A stretch of DNA of 42,500 nucleotides from Paulinella micropora (GCA_019918135.1 WBZZ01003600.1:1-42500), one strand, 5' to 3'. Positions 25,568 through 34,578 are shown, numbered from the stretch's first letter. Translations and numbers: made by a program. Notes: generated by a model from the letters alone, not told the origin.

Positions 25568-26185
25568 ACCTAGGGGGGCTAGGAGCCTTTTCTTTCCCTG
25601 GGGGAGAACACCAATCTGACTTGCTTGCTTGGGCGGGGGAAGGGGGGGGGGGGGCGATGACGACAAAGCCTGAAGGGTTTTCGATTAAAGATCATGGTTG
25701 TTCTCGCTGTTAGCCTGGGCAGGAGGGGCCGCCGCGGCGCTAGCGTGCGCCCCCCCCCCCGAACAGAGCGCAGCGCCAGGACGTGGGCGGGGGCAGCCCG
25801 GGGGCCGGGCGGGGGGGCTCCTTCCTTGGGTCGCGGGTGCACCTACCGGCCGCGGCCCCCGCCCCCCGACAGCCGGCTGGCCTCGTCCCGGGCCCGGCCA
25901 GGGGGGGAGAGAAGAGGGCTTCCCCCCTCCCCTCCCCGCGTACGGAGCAGGCGCGGAGAACCTGGCACCCCCGCCCGCCACCGTCCGGGGAGCAAGCAGG
26001 GGTGCGGGACGACGGTGGCGAGGCGCCCTCTCCCCCCCCACGGGGGCTGGCGCCGCGCCCCGCCGTGGCCCTCGCTCCATCCTCCCCCCCCCCTTCGCCC
26101 CTCCGCCCCTTTGTGCTTCCCCTCGCCCCTTGCTCTCCCCGGACGGGGGCGCGTAGCTCCTAGTGTGCAAAGAGAGGGTGGTAGC
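25568..26185. other. Spacer, C/G-run-rich
   Basis: 618 bases between the helical-repeat gene and paralog 2. It contains G and C runs of 10 or more (25647-25656 region) and long C/T-rich stretches near 26020-26140. Several open frames cross it on both strands without stops, a composition effect. The frame of paralog 2 is open from 25694, but the first residues that look like protein follow the ATG at 26186. Confidence 0.45.
25684..25689 (+). terminator. ATTAAA polyadenylation signal after the helical-repeat gene
   Basis: ATTAAA lies 117 bases past the stop at 25567, within a small AT-rich island inside otherwise G/C-run DNA. Confidence 0.4.
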
Positions 26186-29100
26186 ATGGCGAGCCCTAAC
26201 CCTCGCGATTGGGTGGCGCCTGCCAGGAAGGCCTGGGCCGCGCTGCAGGCCAGGAAGAAGAAGAAGTCGTGCGCAGAGTGCGGCGTCGCCGAGCCGGTGG
26301 AGTGGCTAGCCAATACGGTATATACGGAACTCCGTTTTCAGAACGGCCAGCTGCGGCTCGCGGACGCCCCAGAGGTTCGCCTGGCCTGGCTGGCCCAGCA
26401 GGTGGAGCGCTACCGCCCGCAGGAGGGCAAGGGGCTGGAAGTGCTCCGCCTGACAAAGGCTCAATTCCAGGCCAAGTACCCGACGCCGGGCGGGTCCGAC
26501 GACGGCCGCGACTACCGCACGAGCACGGGCGGGAGGGCCTACCAGGTCGAGCCCGCCGACGGAACGCTGACCTTGGCCACGCTAGGTGCGCAGCTGCAAG
26601 CTTACTTGGCGTCACTGGGCCTGGCCGCGCCCGTCGCGGGGCTCGTGTCCGTGGACGGGGGTGCGTCGCAGTGGCTACGGGTGGAGATGCCCGAGGCCGG
26701 CGGAGTGCAGCCCGCCCTCACGGCGTCCGTACCCGAATTCACGGCCTGGGTGGAGCGGTGGCTGGGGGCACTGAGCGAAGCAAACCTGGTGTACACCGGC
26801 TTCTCGCTCGCCGAGCTGGCACGCAGCGGCCCCCCCGGGAGCCAACCGCCGCTGAAGCTGCTGTTCGTGGACCCCGCCCGTTGTCTGTACTTCGCGCCGG
26901 GCCAGGTGCTGCCGGACGAGAAAAAGTTGGACGACTGGCTCTGGTCGTGCAATGCCCTAGCCCTCGTCGCCGGCCTGTTGAGGCAGGAGGCAGGACACCG
27001 GTACCTGGCGGGGGTGCTGGAGCTGGTCGCGGAGCGCGGCCCGGAGGCAGTAGCTGCGTACGGCGCCTGGTGGCGGTGGTGCGGGGCAGAGGCAGCAGAG
27101 GCGGCAGCGCGGGCGGCGGGCGGCGCCCCCCCGCCCAGCCCAGACGGCGGCCACTACCATGACCAGTTGGCGCAGCTGCTAGTAGGCTTGGCGCAACAGC
27201 TAGTAAGTTATGTACAACGGACTCAGTGGGTCGCCCCGTATGGACCGTATGCACTGTCGGCGAACCCACGCCTCGCCGAGTGCTTCCGTGCACCAGGGGA
27301 ACTTGGGGAGCAGAGTAGAGACTTCTTCATAACAATCACGGAGGTACAGTGCTTTCGCTGTCGCGGAATGCCCAGGGTGGACACAGAGTGGAGCTGGCTG
27401 CCCTGGTTGCTGGCTGTAGTGGGAGTGGACGCCGCTGCTCGCACCTCCAGCACCTCTAGCAGCAGTTCTAGCAGCAGCTCCAGCTCCAGCAGCCGCCCCA
27501 GCGTCACAAGCAGCAGCTCCAGCAGCTCCAGCTCCAGCAGCCGCCCCAGCGTCACAAGCAGCCGCCCCAGCGTCACAAGCAGCAGCTCCAGCAGCTCCAG
27601 CAGCTCCAGCTCCAGCAGCTCCAGCTCCAGCAGCCGCCCCAGCGTCACAAGCAGCAGCTCCAGCAGCTCCAGCTCCAGCAGCCGCCCCAGCGTCACAAGC
27701 AGCCGCCCCAGCGTCACAAGCAGCAGCTCCAGCGTCACAAGCAGCAGCTCCAGCGTCACAAGCAGCAGCTCCAGCGTCACAAGCAGTAGCTCCAGCAGCT
27801 CCAGCTCCAGCAGCCGCCCCAGCGTCACAAGCAGCAGCTCCAGCAGCCCTAGCAGCAGCTCCAGCAGCCCAAGCAGCAGCTCCAGCAGCAGCCGCCCCGG
27901 CGTCACAAGCAGCAGCTCCAGCAGCCCTAGCAGCAGCAACCCTAGCAGCAACAGCTCCGGCAGCTCTGGTGGCGGCCCCCTCTACCGAGCGCCCAGGCAG
28001 CCCACGTTTCCGGTGACCCCCCGGGCCGCCGTCAGCGCCCCGGCTCCTGGCTCTCTGGGTAGGCCTCCTCCTTTGGCACCGACGGTGACAGCGATCGGCG
28101 GCGCCCCCCTGGCTGCTAGACCAGGTGGTGGGGCGTGGCCCTCCCTCCCTGTACCACGGACAACTGAAGAGCATGGCCCCTTGCCCACTCCTGTCGGTAC
28201 CCTGACTGACGCTGCCGCGAGCCGACCTGCTCCCAGGCCTCCCTACGCTGACGAGATTCCTGGCGGAGACCTCTCCCCCAGCGCCAGCTTCGCCTGGCCT
28301 CCGCAGGCAGACGCGCACACCCCTCCTGCCTACCACGCCGGCCAGGTCCAGGGCCACAATGATGGAGCTTACGAGCCCGCTGCCGCCCCCGGCCGCCACG
28401 AAGTTGCCGCCGACGAGGCGCGACCGTTCTTCACCAGCCTTGGCACTGATACGGGCGGCTTGGCCATCCTGCCTCCTCTCAACTCCGTCACCTGGCACCC
28501 GCAAACCGACACGCACTCCTCCCCTCCTCCCCCCGCCAACGTAGTGACCTGGCGCTCCGCCAGTCCTGCCGCCACCCGGCCGGCGCGCACGCGCTCCTCC
28601 TCTCTCTCTCCCAGCGCCGCTTTGGCTGGCAGTGAGGATCTAAACCTTGAACAGCCTGCGGGAACGGACGAAACACCACCTGCTTCACCCGGTCCACACA
28701 CTTATCCCGTGCCCTCGATCCCGCGTGCCTCCAGCTACAGCCCGGATCCTTATTCCGTGCGTAGCCCTGGGGGCCTAGACTTTGGGCAGCACAAGCACCA
28801 GGAAACACTACCTGATTTCCTTCCTCAGTCCCCTGAGAAGGTCCCTCGCAACTCCAACTCCAACCCCCCTGCTCATTATCCCCCCGTGATCCCCAGGGGC
28901 GCCGATGAGAATGACAACGAGGAGCCCAAGGAAGTGGAGGCCGATGAGGAGGCCGAAGAGGAAGGGAAGGACTTCCATGAGCTCCCTTCTGACCGCCCCA
29001 CCTCACCGGTGGTGAAGCCCGACCGCTATGCTCGCAGGCGTGCAGAATTCGTTGAGGCACGCGAGAGAGTTCGTAAGAGGCTCGGCCAGCACGAAAGTGT

Positions 29101-29503
29101 GTCGGAGGCAGAGATTATCAAAGAGGTAATCAGGCAGGTCGCCAAGAGAAAGAATATCAAGGTCGACCAGAAGATCCAAGCGGCTCTGAGCGCACCGAAA
29201 GCTGGAGGGGACAGTCGTAGAAATGCACTGCTGCAAGTTCTTGGGCCTCTGTACGACTTGACCTTCGACGAGATACCGCCGGGTGGTGACAAAAAGACTA
29301 CGTACAAGGATATCTACAACGCGGCGGCAGCTGACTCTAGGCTCAAGGCAGTGAAGACGGAGAAGAAGAAGAAAAAGCCAGCCGCCTCAGGGCGGGTTCC
29401 GCCGTCCGCCTCCCCAGCTTCGCGGCCGAGGGCTCGCACGGGGGCACGACATTCAGCCAAGATCCCAGCCGTGGACCTAGACGCATCGTCGTCTGACGAC
29501 TAA
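26186..29503 (+). CDS. Paralog 2 of the unknown family, with Ser-rich linker
   Basis: 1105 residues from the ATG at 26186, intact. The N-terminal domain has CAEC (29-32) before VEWLANTVYTELRF (38-51), then YLASLGLAAPVAGLVSV, LVYTGFSLAELA, KLLFVDPARCLYFAPGQ, LDDWLWSCNALALVAGLL and YGAWWRWCG, all aligned with paralogs 1 and 3. A Ser tract with RPSVTSS units follows (about residues 420-600), then about 300 residues of Pro/Ser/Thr-rich linker and an acidic stretch (DNEEPKEVEADEEAEEEGKD). The C-terminus is a helical unit (VSEAEIIKEVIRQVAKRK, NALLQVLGPLYDLTFDEI) ending Lys-rich. It is probably nuclear or virion-associated, by composition only; the function is unknown. Confidence 0.85.
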   Translation: MASPNPRDWVAPARKAWAALQARKKKKSCAECGVAEPVEWLANTVYTELRFQNGQLRLADAPEVRLAWLAQQVERYRPQEGKGLEVLRLTKAQFQAKYPTPGGSDDGRDYRTSTGGRAYQVEPADGTLTLATLGAQLQAYLASLGLAAPVAGLVSVDGGASQWLRVEMPEAGGVQPALTASVPEFTAWVERWLGALSEANLVYTGFSLAELARSGPPGSQPPLKLLFVDPARCLYFAPGQVLPDEKKLDDWLWSCNALALVAGLLRQEAGHRYLAGVLELVAERGPEAVAAYGAWWRWCGAEAAEAAARAAGGAPPPSPDGGHYHDQLAQLLVGLAQQLVSYVQRTQWVAPYGPYALSANPRLAECFRAPGELGEQSRDFFITITEVQCFRCRGMPRVDTEWSWLPWLLAVVGVDAAARTSSTSSSSSSSSSSSSSRPSVTSSSSSSSSSSSRPSVTSSRPSVTSSSSSSSSSSSSSSSSSSSRPSVTSSSSSSSSSSSRPSVTSSRPSVTSSSSSVTSSSSSVTSSSSSVTSSSSSSSSSSSRPSVTSSSSSSPSSSSSSPSSSSSSSRPGVTSSSSSSPSSSNPSSNSSGSSGGGPLYRAPRQPTFPVTPRAAVSAPAPGSLGRPPPLAPTVTAIGGAPLAARPGGGAWPSLPVPRTTEEHGPLPTPVGTLTDAAASRPAPRPPYADEIPGGDLSPSASFAWPPQADAHTPPAYHAGQVQGHNDGAYEPAAAPGRHEVAADEARPFFTSLGTDTGGLAILPPLNSVTWHPQTDTHSSPPPPANVVTWRSASPAATRPARTRSSSLSPSAALAGSEDLNLEQPAGTDETPPASPGPHTYPVPSIPRASSYSPDPYSVRSPGGLDFGQHKHQETLPDFLPQSPEKVPRNSNSNPPAHYPPVIPRGADENDNEEPKEVEADEEAEEEGKDFHELPSDRPTSPVVKPDRYARRRAEFVEARERVRKRLGQHESVSEAEIIKEVIRQVAKRKNIKVDQKIQAALSAPKAGGDSRRNALLQVLGPLYDLTFDEIPPGGDKKTTYKDIYNAAAADSRLKAVKTEKKKKKPAASGRVPPSASPASRPRARTGARHSAKIPAVDLDASSSDD
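27440..27965 (+). repeat. In-frame Ser-rich minisatellite in paralog 2
   Basis: A mosaic of AGCAGCTCCAGC-type units and CGCCCCAGCGTCACAAGC units codes poly-Ser broken by RPSVTSS about eight times. Whole 50-60-base blocks are duplicated (for example 27510-27570, 27630-27690 and 27810-27830), which points to slippage and recent expansion. The copy number is likely variable. The opposite strand shows a Leu-rich open frame that is only its mirror. Confidence 0.85.
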
Positions 29504-30081
29504 CTTCTTATCTAAGTAAACTTTAGGACCAAGTAACGACCTGGCCAGCCCTAGCGCGTGCCATCTCCCCCTTGCTGTTCCCCCGGCCGGCCCCTCGCCA
29601 CCAGGCAAGGACAACCCCCCCCCGGGGGGGGGGGCTCGCGGTTTTCCTTTCTCTCCTGAACGAGGCCCGCGGGGCTGACCCCCCAGAAACTGGCCGGACT
29701 ACAGGCGGAGACCTGCTCCGGAGTCCTGGCCAGCCACGGGCCGGCGACCGGCCGAGGCCGGCGACGCGCACAACCCTCGGGGGCTGGCCGGGCCTGCCGG
29801 GTGCGGCCGTGGCGGAGCTAGGTCGGGTCGGGGGGGGGCAGAGCTCCTTCCGCTCACGCCCCGTGCCTCTCGTTTCCCCCCCCCCCCCCCCCCCCCACCC
29901 TCCCGCCCCTCCGGACCCGCGGCCCAGGGCGCCAGCGGTCCCCTCTCCCGCCTTTGCCTGACGGGAGGGGAGAGGAGGCAGGGGGGGGTTTCCTCCCTCC
30001 GAAGAGGCCCCCCCCCTTGTTAGCAAAGCACGGCACGGCCACCGCACTCTCTGGTCAGCCAGCCCTCCCTCTGCTGGTGTG
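29504..30081. other. Spacer with a 21-base C run
   Basis: 578 bases between paralogs 2 and 3. It includes a run of 21 C at 29876-29896 and shorter C/G runs (29614-29634). No supported gene, RNA or TATA-like element is seen. Confidence 0.45.
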
Positions 30082-31975
30082 ATGGCTGGCACTGTTAGCC
30101 ACGGCCGGCCGGTCGGCGGGACAGCGGCGGACGACGCCAAGCAATGCCGGCACTGCCGGCACCTGCCCTGGCTAGCACAAACTGACTACCGAGAGCTTCG
30201 CTTGGCTGCGAATGGCCAGGAGGCAGAGCTGGTACAGGCGCAGACAGTCCCCCAAGATTGGCTCGTACAGCAGATGGGGCTCAACTCTGTGCCCGGCAGC
30301 CTGGCGTACTATGATAAGTGGGACCTAACGACGTTGACTGACAGCCAGCGGGTCTCCGCGGGGGAGAGGTCTTGGTCGACCCTGGGGACCACGGCTTTTA
30401 GGGCGTACCAACTCGACGGCCAGGACTACACACTCGCCCGCGCCACCCAGAGCGCACAGCTGCTCTCTTACTTGGCGTCACACGGCCTGGCCGTGCCCGT
30501 CGTCGGCGTTGTGTCCGTTGGCGCCGACGCCCCACTGTGGCTCCTAGTGAGGGAGCCCCGCGAGGACCAGGCGGTGCTGGGCTTCGGGCCGTTCCTCAAG
30601 CGGTTTCTGGACGCACTGAGCCTCGCACACGTCATCTACAGCGGCTTTTCCAGGGGGGACGTGAAGCAGTGGCAGCGGAACGCGGCGCCGTCTGCCTGGG
30701 CACTAATGTACGCCGACTCGGCCCAGTGTCTGCACCTCGCGCCGAGCAGGCCAGATCCCAACGCGCACCTGGCTTGGACAGAGAAGCAGAAGGATCCCCA
30801 CGCCGCTCCAAACAAGCTGCAGGACGACCTCCTTTGGCTCTGCAATGCGCTCGTTGTCGTGGCCCGGCTGCTGACGGATCCCAACCTTCCGATGGATCCC
30901 CGTCTTGCTAAGTGCCTGGATGAGGCTTTGGATCTGGTGAAAGCAGGCCCTGCCGGCTGGCAGGACACCGGAGCGGTGGTAAGGGCTTGCGGCGCGTGGT
31001 GGCGACGACAGCTACCCTTGGGCAAGACCGTAGGGGGCTTCCATTTTGCCAGGATGCTGGACGGGTTACTTAAGTACAACACAGGGTATATCGGCTGGGA
31101 TGCATTGTTGTCCGCGCTCGGCGAAAAGTTTGACCTCTTCAAACCAGTCGTTCCTCTGCCGTCGCGACATCTACGCAATGGGGCGTTCTACATTGGCACC
31201 GCCCTGGCATCTGATGGGAAAACACAAGTCTGTGATGTACTAGAACTAGGGGATTGGGTGCCTTGGCTGCTGCTGGCGCTGGGGTCTGTTGCTGTAGTCC
31301 CAGTAGCCAATGGCAGCGGCAGCGGGGGCGGCGGGGGCGGCGGCAGCGGCAACCACCGCAACAGCGGTGGCGGTGGCGCCGTGTTTAGCAGCCAGACGGC
31401 TGTGCCCCCGCCGCTCGGACGGGGTGCACCCCCTCCCTACGGCAGCAATCCGTCCGCAGCCACGGGCGCCCCTGCTTACCCGGCCAGGGACGTGCAGGCT
31501 AGTGCCCTACGACCTGTGAATACCAAGCGCGTGGCCCGGGACCACCGCGCGCAGTCCCAGGCCTCTAACTCCGGGGTGGGCGGCGGTGGTGCCGCGTTCG
31601 GCAGCAGCGACACTACTACCTTTCCTTGGGCCGGCAGCAGCAGCGGCTACGGCAGCGGCTACAACAGCAGCAGTAGCTACCCCAGCAGCAGCAGTAGTAG
31701 CAGCAGCAGTAGCACTAGCAACCGCTTCGGAGGCGGCCCAGCGTACCTGCCCGCAGCCGCAGAAAGCCCCAGTTCCCGAGACGCGCTCCGCTGGACTGGC
31801 GCGGCGCAGCCCCGGGCTACTAACTCCGGGCGGGCCGCCGACGCTTATCAGCGGTCTAGCCACAGCGCTTCCTCTGCGGCCGCAAGCACAGCCCCGGTCC
31901 CTGCAAACCCCCTCAAACGTCCGTCTACACAGCCACGGGGCGCCCTAAGCCATACGCCCCCCAGAAAAAAGCTGC
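30082..31975 (+). CDS. Paralog 3 of the unknown family, N-terminal piece
   Basis: Start taken as the ATG at 30082, one codon after a GTG. CRHC lies before HLPWLAQTDYRELRL. Then come AQLLSYLASHGLAVPVVGVV, LWLLVREP, FLDALSLAHVIYSGFSRGDV, ALMYADSAQCLHLAPSR, DDLLWLCNALVVVARLL, CGAWWRRQL and GGFHFARMLDGLL, each matching paralogs 1 and 2. From about residue 410 the chain is Gly/Ser/Pro-rich and low complexity (GSGSGGGGGGGSGN, SSSSYPSSSSSSSS). The frame ends at 31995, but the protein clearly continues in another phase from the C/A runs at 31960-31975 (next entry). Confidence 0.8.
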
Positions 31976-32560
31976 GCGGAAGGGCCAAGAACTAACGGAA
32001 AAGGAAGCGTATAACGCAATTCTAGCATTGCTAAATTCGAATGAAGAAGACAGAAAAGCACTACAAGCAGGTGCCAAAATGGGAGGAGGACTAAGGACGG
32101 GCCAGCAGGAAGTCCAGGCAAGCAAGCCGTTGATCCTGGCCAGAATGCTGCGATACGCCACAGCAGAGAGAACAAAGGACGGTGGCCTGGCCAAGGCCGC
32201 GCTGTCTGAGCTAGCGGCAGAAGTAGACAAGGACGAAAAGGTAAAGGATGCGTCGCTTGTTCTTGTAGAAGCGACAAAGGAGTGGGAGGAGGCAAGTGCG
32301 GGGTTGAAGAAGCTTGAAGGAAAAGCGGACCGACGCCTGCTGGAAAAAGCAAATACTCGTCGGGAACAAGCAAAAAAAGCAAAAGAGAGTGCGTCAAATG
32401 CCTTGCGTGCCCGCAAATCCCGCGCCGCTCTGAATATAGCCTCAAGGAAGCTGGGGGTCCTGCTGGGAGAAGATCCCGACAGAAACACCAGGCTAGAAAT
32501 TCTGAACACAGTCGTGCAGGCGTATTGCACCGGGAGCACAACAGGATCGGGGGCGGGGGG
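31976..32560 (+). CDS. Paralog 3, helical C-terminal piece
   Basis: In the shifted frame the chain goes on without a break as GQELTEKEAYNAILALLNS, SKPLILARMLRYATAERTKD, LAKAALSELAAEVDKDEKV and so on to LEILNTVVQAYCTG. The segment LARMLRYATAER is close to LAAMIATLCYIDNAER of the helical-repeat protein at 23738-25567, so the same helical unit ends this paralog. Codon use is less GC-rich than in RPB1. The frame breaks again at the G run 32554-32566. Confidence 0.7.
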
Positions 32561-32946
32561 GGGCGGCAGCCGCGGCCCTTACGCTATCCACCGTCCCGAT
32601 CGCGGCCCTTACGCCATCCACCGTCCCGGCCGCGGCCATTACGCCATCCACCGTCCAGACCGCAGCCGATGTAGATGATTGGGACCCTGACTTTTTGCCC
32701 ATCGCATCTTCTTCGCCGCCGCGCCGTAGCCTCGGGTTCGACGGTGCTCACCTTGTTTCCCCGCCAGCGCGCATCGCATCTCCTGCCGAGGTGCCGGTAC
32801 TGGTCCAGCTGAATAACTCCACCCAGTTTACTGCTAGCGCGGACGGTCTCCAGGGCGACGACCCAGGCGACGACCCAGGCGACGGCCCAGGCGACGGCCC
32901 AGGCGACGGCCCAGGCGACGGCTTAGACTCGCCGGACCCTTTCTAG
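32561..32946 (+). CDS. Paralog 3, extreme C-terminus
   Basis: After the G run the coding phase returns to that of the first piece. It starts with three AALTPSTVP-like repeats, then DVDDWDPDFLPIASSS, a Pro/Ser segment, VLVQLNNSTQFTA, and six GDDP/GDGP units (12-base repeats at about 32855-32920) before the stop at 32946. The full gene would be about 955 residues (30082-32946) with two length changes. The acidic repeat tail has no known role. Confidence 0.6.
32567..32660 (+). repeat. 27-bp tandem repeat, three copies, inside paralog 3
   Basis: CGCGGCCCTTACGCCATCCA-type units repeat three times with single-base changes. Two phases are open across it. The phase reading AALTPSTVP connects to good coding sequence on the right, so I take that as real. 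Confidence 0.8.
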
Positions 32947-33619
32947 TAGCCTGCCTTTATGGGTGGCCACCCTGCCCCAAGGATGGGTGGCCGGAAAGGC
33001 TTGCGGTCCCCGGGCGGGCTGTTCGCGCCGGTGCGTAGTGCAGGAGGCCCGCTTCGTTTGGCTCCGCTGCTCCTACCGTGAAACCTGCGCGGCCGCGGGG
33101 TTGCATGGCGCCGCCGCTAGCGAGCCACCCGCCATGGGGCGGCTGAGCCGTCCTGTGCGCGGGGAGGGCCGGTGATCTTGGGTCGTAGGCTTTGGAAGTG
33201 GATATCGTATCCCGGGGGCCTAGCGGCGCTCCGGCCCGGGCCCGACAGACAGCTATTAAAAAGCTCAGCCAGCCCTGTGTCCACGGTGGCTATCCTAGGC
33301 CAGCGTACTAGTGCCGGCCGCTGCGTCCGTCTGGCCAGCCCCCCCCTGCGCGCCCGCCCCCGGCCGGCCCGTTCTGCCCAGGCGGCAGGAGAGCGGGAGA
33401 GAGAGGCCTCGGCTGGGCTAGCTGGGGAGGCGTGCGCCCCCCTTCCCCGCCCCGGCGTGGCCCGCCATGCCCCCCCCCCCCCCCCCCGCCCCTCTCTGCC
33501 CAGCCCCCTTCCAACATTCCGCACCCCGCGGCCGGCGGCGCCACCTTTGCGTACATTAAGCGTAGCTAGCCCAAGTCCTGAAGCCCGGCCCTAGCTTGGG
33601 ACGGCGAGCCCGGCACTAC
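32947..33619. other. Spacer before the truncated F-box gene
   Basis: About 670 bases with no supported gene. It holds a 12-base palindrome, GGGTGGCCACCC (32960-32971), a run of 18 C (33470-33487) and an ATTAAA (33255-33260) that could serve the paralog 3 transcript. A small AT-richer patch with TAGCTAGC lies just upstream of the F-box gene (about 33550-33570). Confidence 0.45.
33255..33260 (+). terminator. ATTAAA signal downstream of paralog 3
   Basis: ATTAAA followed by AA, 309 bases after the stop at 32946. The distance is longer than for the other examples, so the link to that gene is weak. Confidence 0.25.
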
Positions 33620-33915
33620 ATGCCACCGGCCGCGCCCGACTGGGCCGAGGTCTGGTGTGGCCACGCCCTCGCCTGCCTCGCGCCCGCGGACCTCGTGGCG
33701 CTCGGCGGCGCCTCCCGGGCCTGGCACGACCTCGTCCACCGGTACGCGCGGGCCCGCCTCTGGCTGGCCGCGGCGCTCGGCGTCGTCGGCCCGCCGCCAC
33801 CGGCCGCCGGCGGGGCCGCCGCGCTCTTGTGCCAGCCGGACACCAGGCTGACGCTGCGGCTGGCCGAGCCGCTGCCGCCCGCCCGCTCGGCGCTGTTGCG
33901 GCGCGCCCTGTATCT
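33620..33915 (+). pseudogene. F-box protein, truncated at the composition boundary
   Basis: From the ATG at 33620: PDWAEVWCGHALACLAPADL, then VALGGASRAWHDLVHRYARA, a good F-box (L..L....L..L...DL......S..W..L). About 50 more residues of GC-rich coding follow (LTLRLAEPLPPARSALLRR). At about 33915 the DNA becomes AT-rich and the frame runs into hydrophobic, out-of-context residues until 34012. Other F-box genes in this window carry LRRs after the F-box, so the missing part was probably an LRR array. It is truncated by an insertion or by an assembly join. Confidence 0.7.
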
Positions 33916-33935
33916 CGGCAACTTCTTCAAGTTTT
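33905..33935. other. Boundary between GC-rich and AT-rich DNA
   Basis: Within about 30 bases the sequence changes from very GC-rich to about one-third GC and stays that way to the window end. The plus-strand F-box gene loses its coding character here, and so does a minus-strand gene coming from the right. I see no terminal inverted repeat, target duplication or shared microhomology that would mark a clean integration. Confidence 0.85.
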
Positions 33936-33991
33936 TCTTTCCGCTCTGTCTGCTCAGGAGTTTCTTGTTGCTGAGTATGTTTATTATCCAT
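33908..33991 (-). pseudogene. N-terminal stub of an AT-rich gene cut at the boundary
   Basis: The Met at 33991 starts MDNKHTQQQETPEQTERKEK, then LEEVAEIQ, hydrophilic and with AT-rich codons like the neighbouring genes. At about 33908 it runs into GC-rich DNA whose residues in this frame are noise. It lies only nine bases beyond the stop of 34001-34519, the tight spacing expected of the next gene in the same direction. The rest of the gene is missing. Confidence 0.55.
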
Positions 33992-34000
33992 TGTGTATTA

Positions 34001-34519
34001 TCAAAATTTTAAGAAACATTTTTCGATATCATTATTTTTTTCTTTCTTACTTGGCTTCTCTGCTTGATTATAAACATTAACTGATATGTTTGACTTCTTA
34101 CCATTTCCTTTCTTAGATTTAGGCTTCGGCTCTTCTTCACTTTCTTCACTTTCGCTTTCGCTATCATCAGGCTCAGGCACAGGCTTTTTACTTACTTTCT
34201 TCTTTGCTTCCGCTTTCTTTCTTCTTATTTTCATCTTAGCCATCTTTTCAGCAATGATATCAGTAAAATCACATTCTTCATCGCTATCACTGCTTTCTTC
34301 TGGTGTATCATCTTGGTCTTTTCCATTAATGATATCATTAGCAACACCCATTTCAGCCATGCGGTTTATCTTTTCCTCCATCTCTTCATCATCGCCTACA
34401 TAAGCCTTTCTACACTTTGCTAATTTCTCTTTTGCTATTTCTACCTTTTGCTGTTTCTTACTCTTAATACTTTCCACAGCCTTACCCCAGTTCTTACGAC
34501 TTGCTTCGGGAGAAGGCAT
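34001..34519 (-). CDS. Charged low-complexity protein, unknown
   Basis: 172 residues, Lys/Glu-rich, intact. There is a basic N-terminal helix (SRKNWGKAVESIKSKKQQK), an acidic stretch (EESSDSDEECDFTDIIAEKM), KIRRKKAEAKKKVSKK, and an acidic Ser tract (DDSESESEESEEEPKPKSKK). It is probably largely disordered and nucleic-acid or virion-associated by composition; no family is recognised. It is divergent from the fibre gene with 59 bases of almost pure A/T between them, which should hold both promoters. Confidence 0.75.
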   Translation of the reverse strand: MPSPEASRKNWGKAVESIKSKKQQKVEIAKEKLAKCRKAYVGDDEEMEEKINRMAEMGVANDIINGKDQDDTPEESSDSDEECDFTDIIAEKMAKMKIRRKKAEAKKKVSKKPVPEPDDSESESEESEEEPKPKSKKGNGKKSNISVNVYNQAEKPSKKEKNNDIEKCFLKF

Positions 34520-34578
34520 TTATACTAAGATTAATATATTTAAGTATTTTTAAAATTAAATATTTAATTATATAATCA

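Noticed and set aside
27223..27951. Leu-rich minus-strand frame (LLELLLVTLGRLL type)
   Set aside because: It is the exact complement of the Ser-rich minisatellite of paralog 2; the Leu pattern is produced by the repeat.
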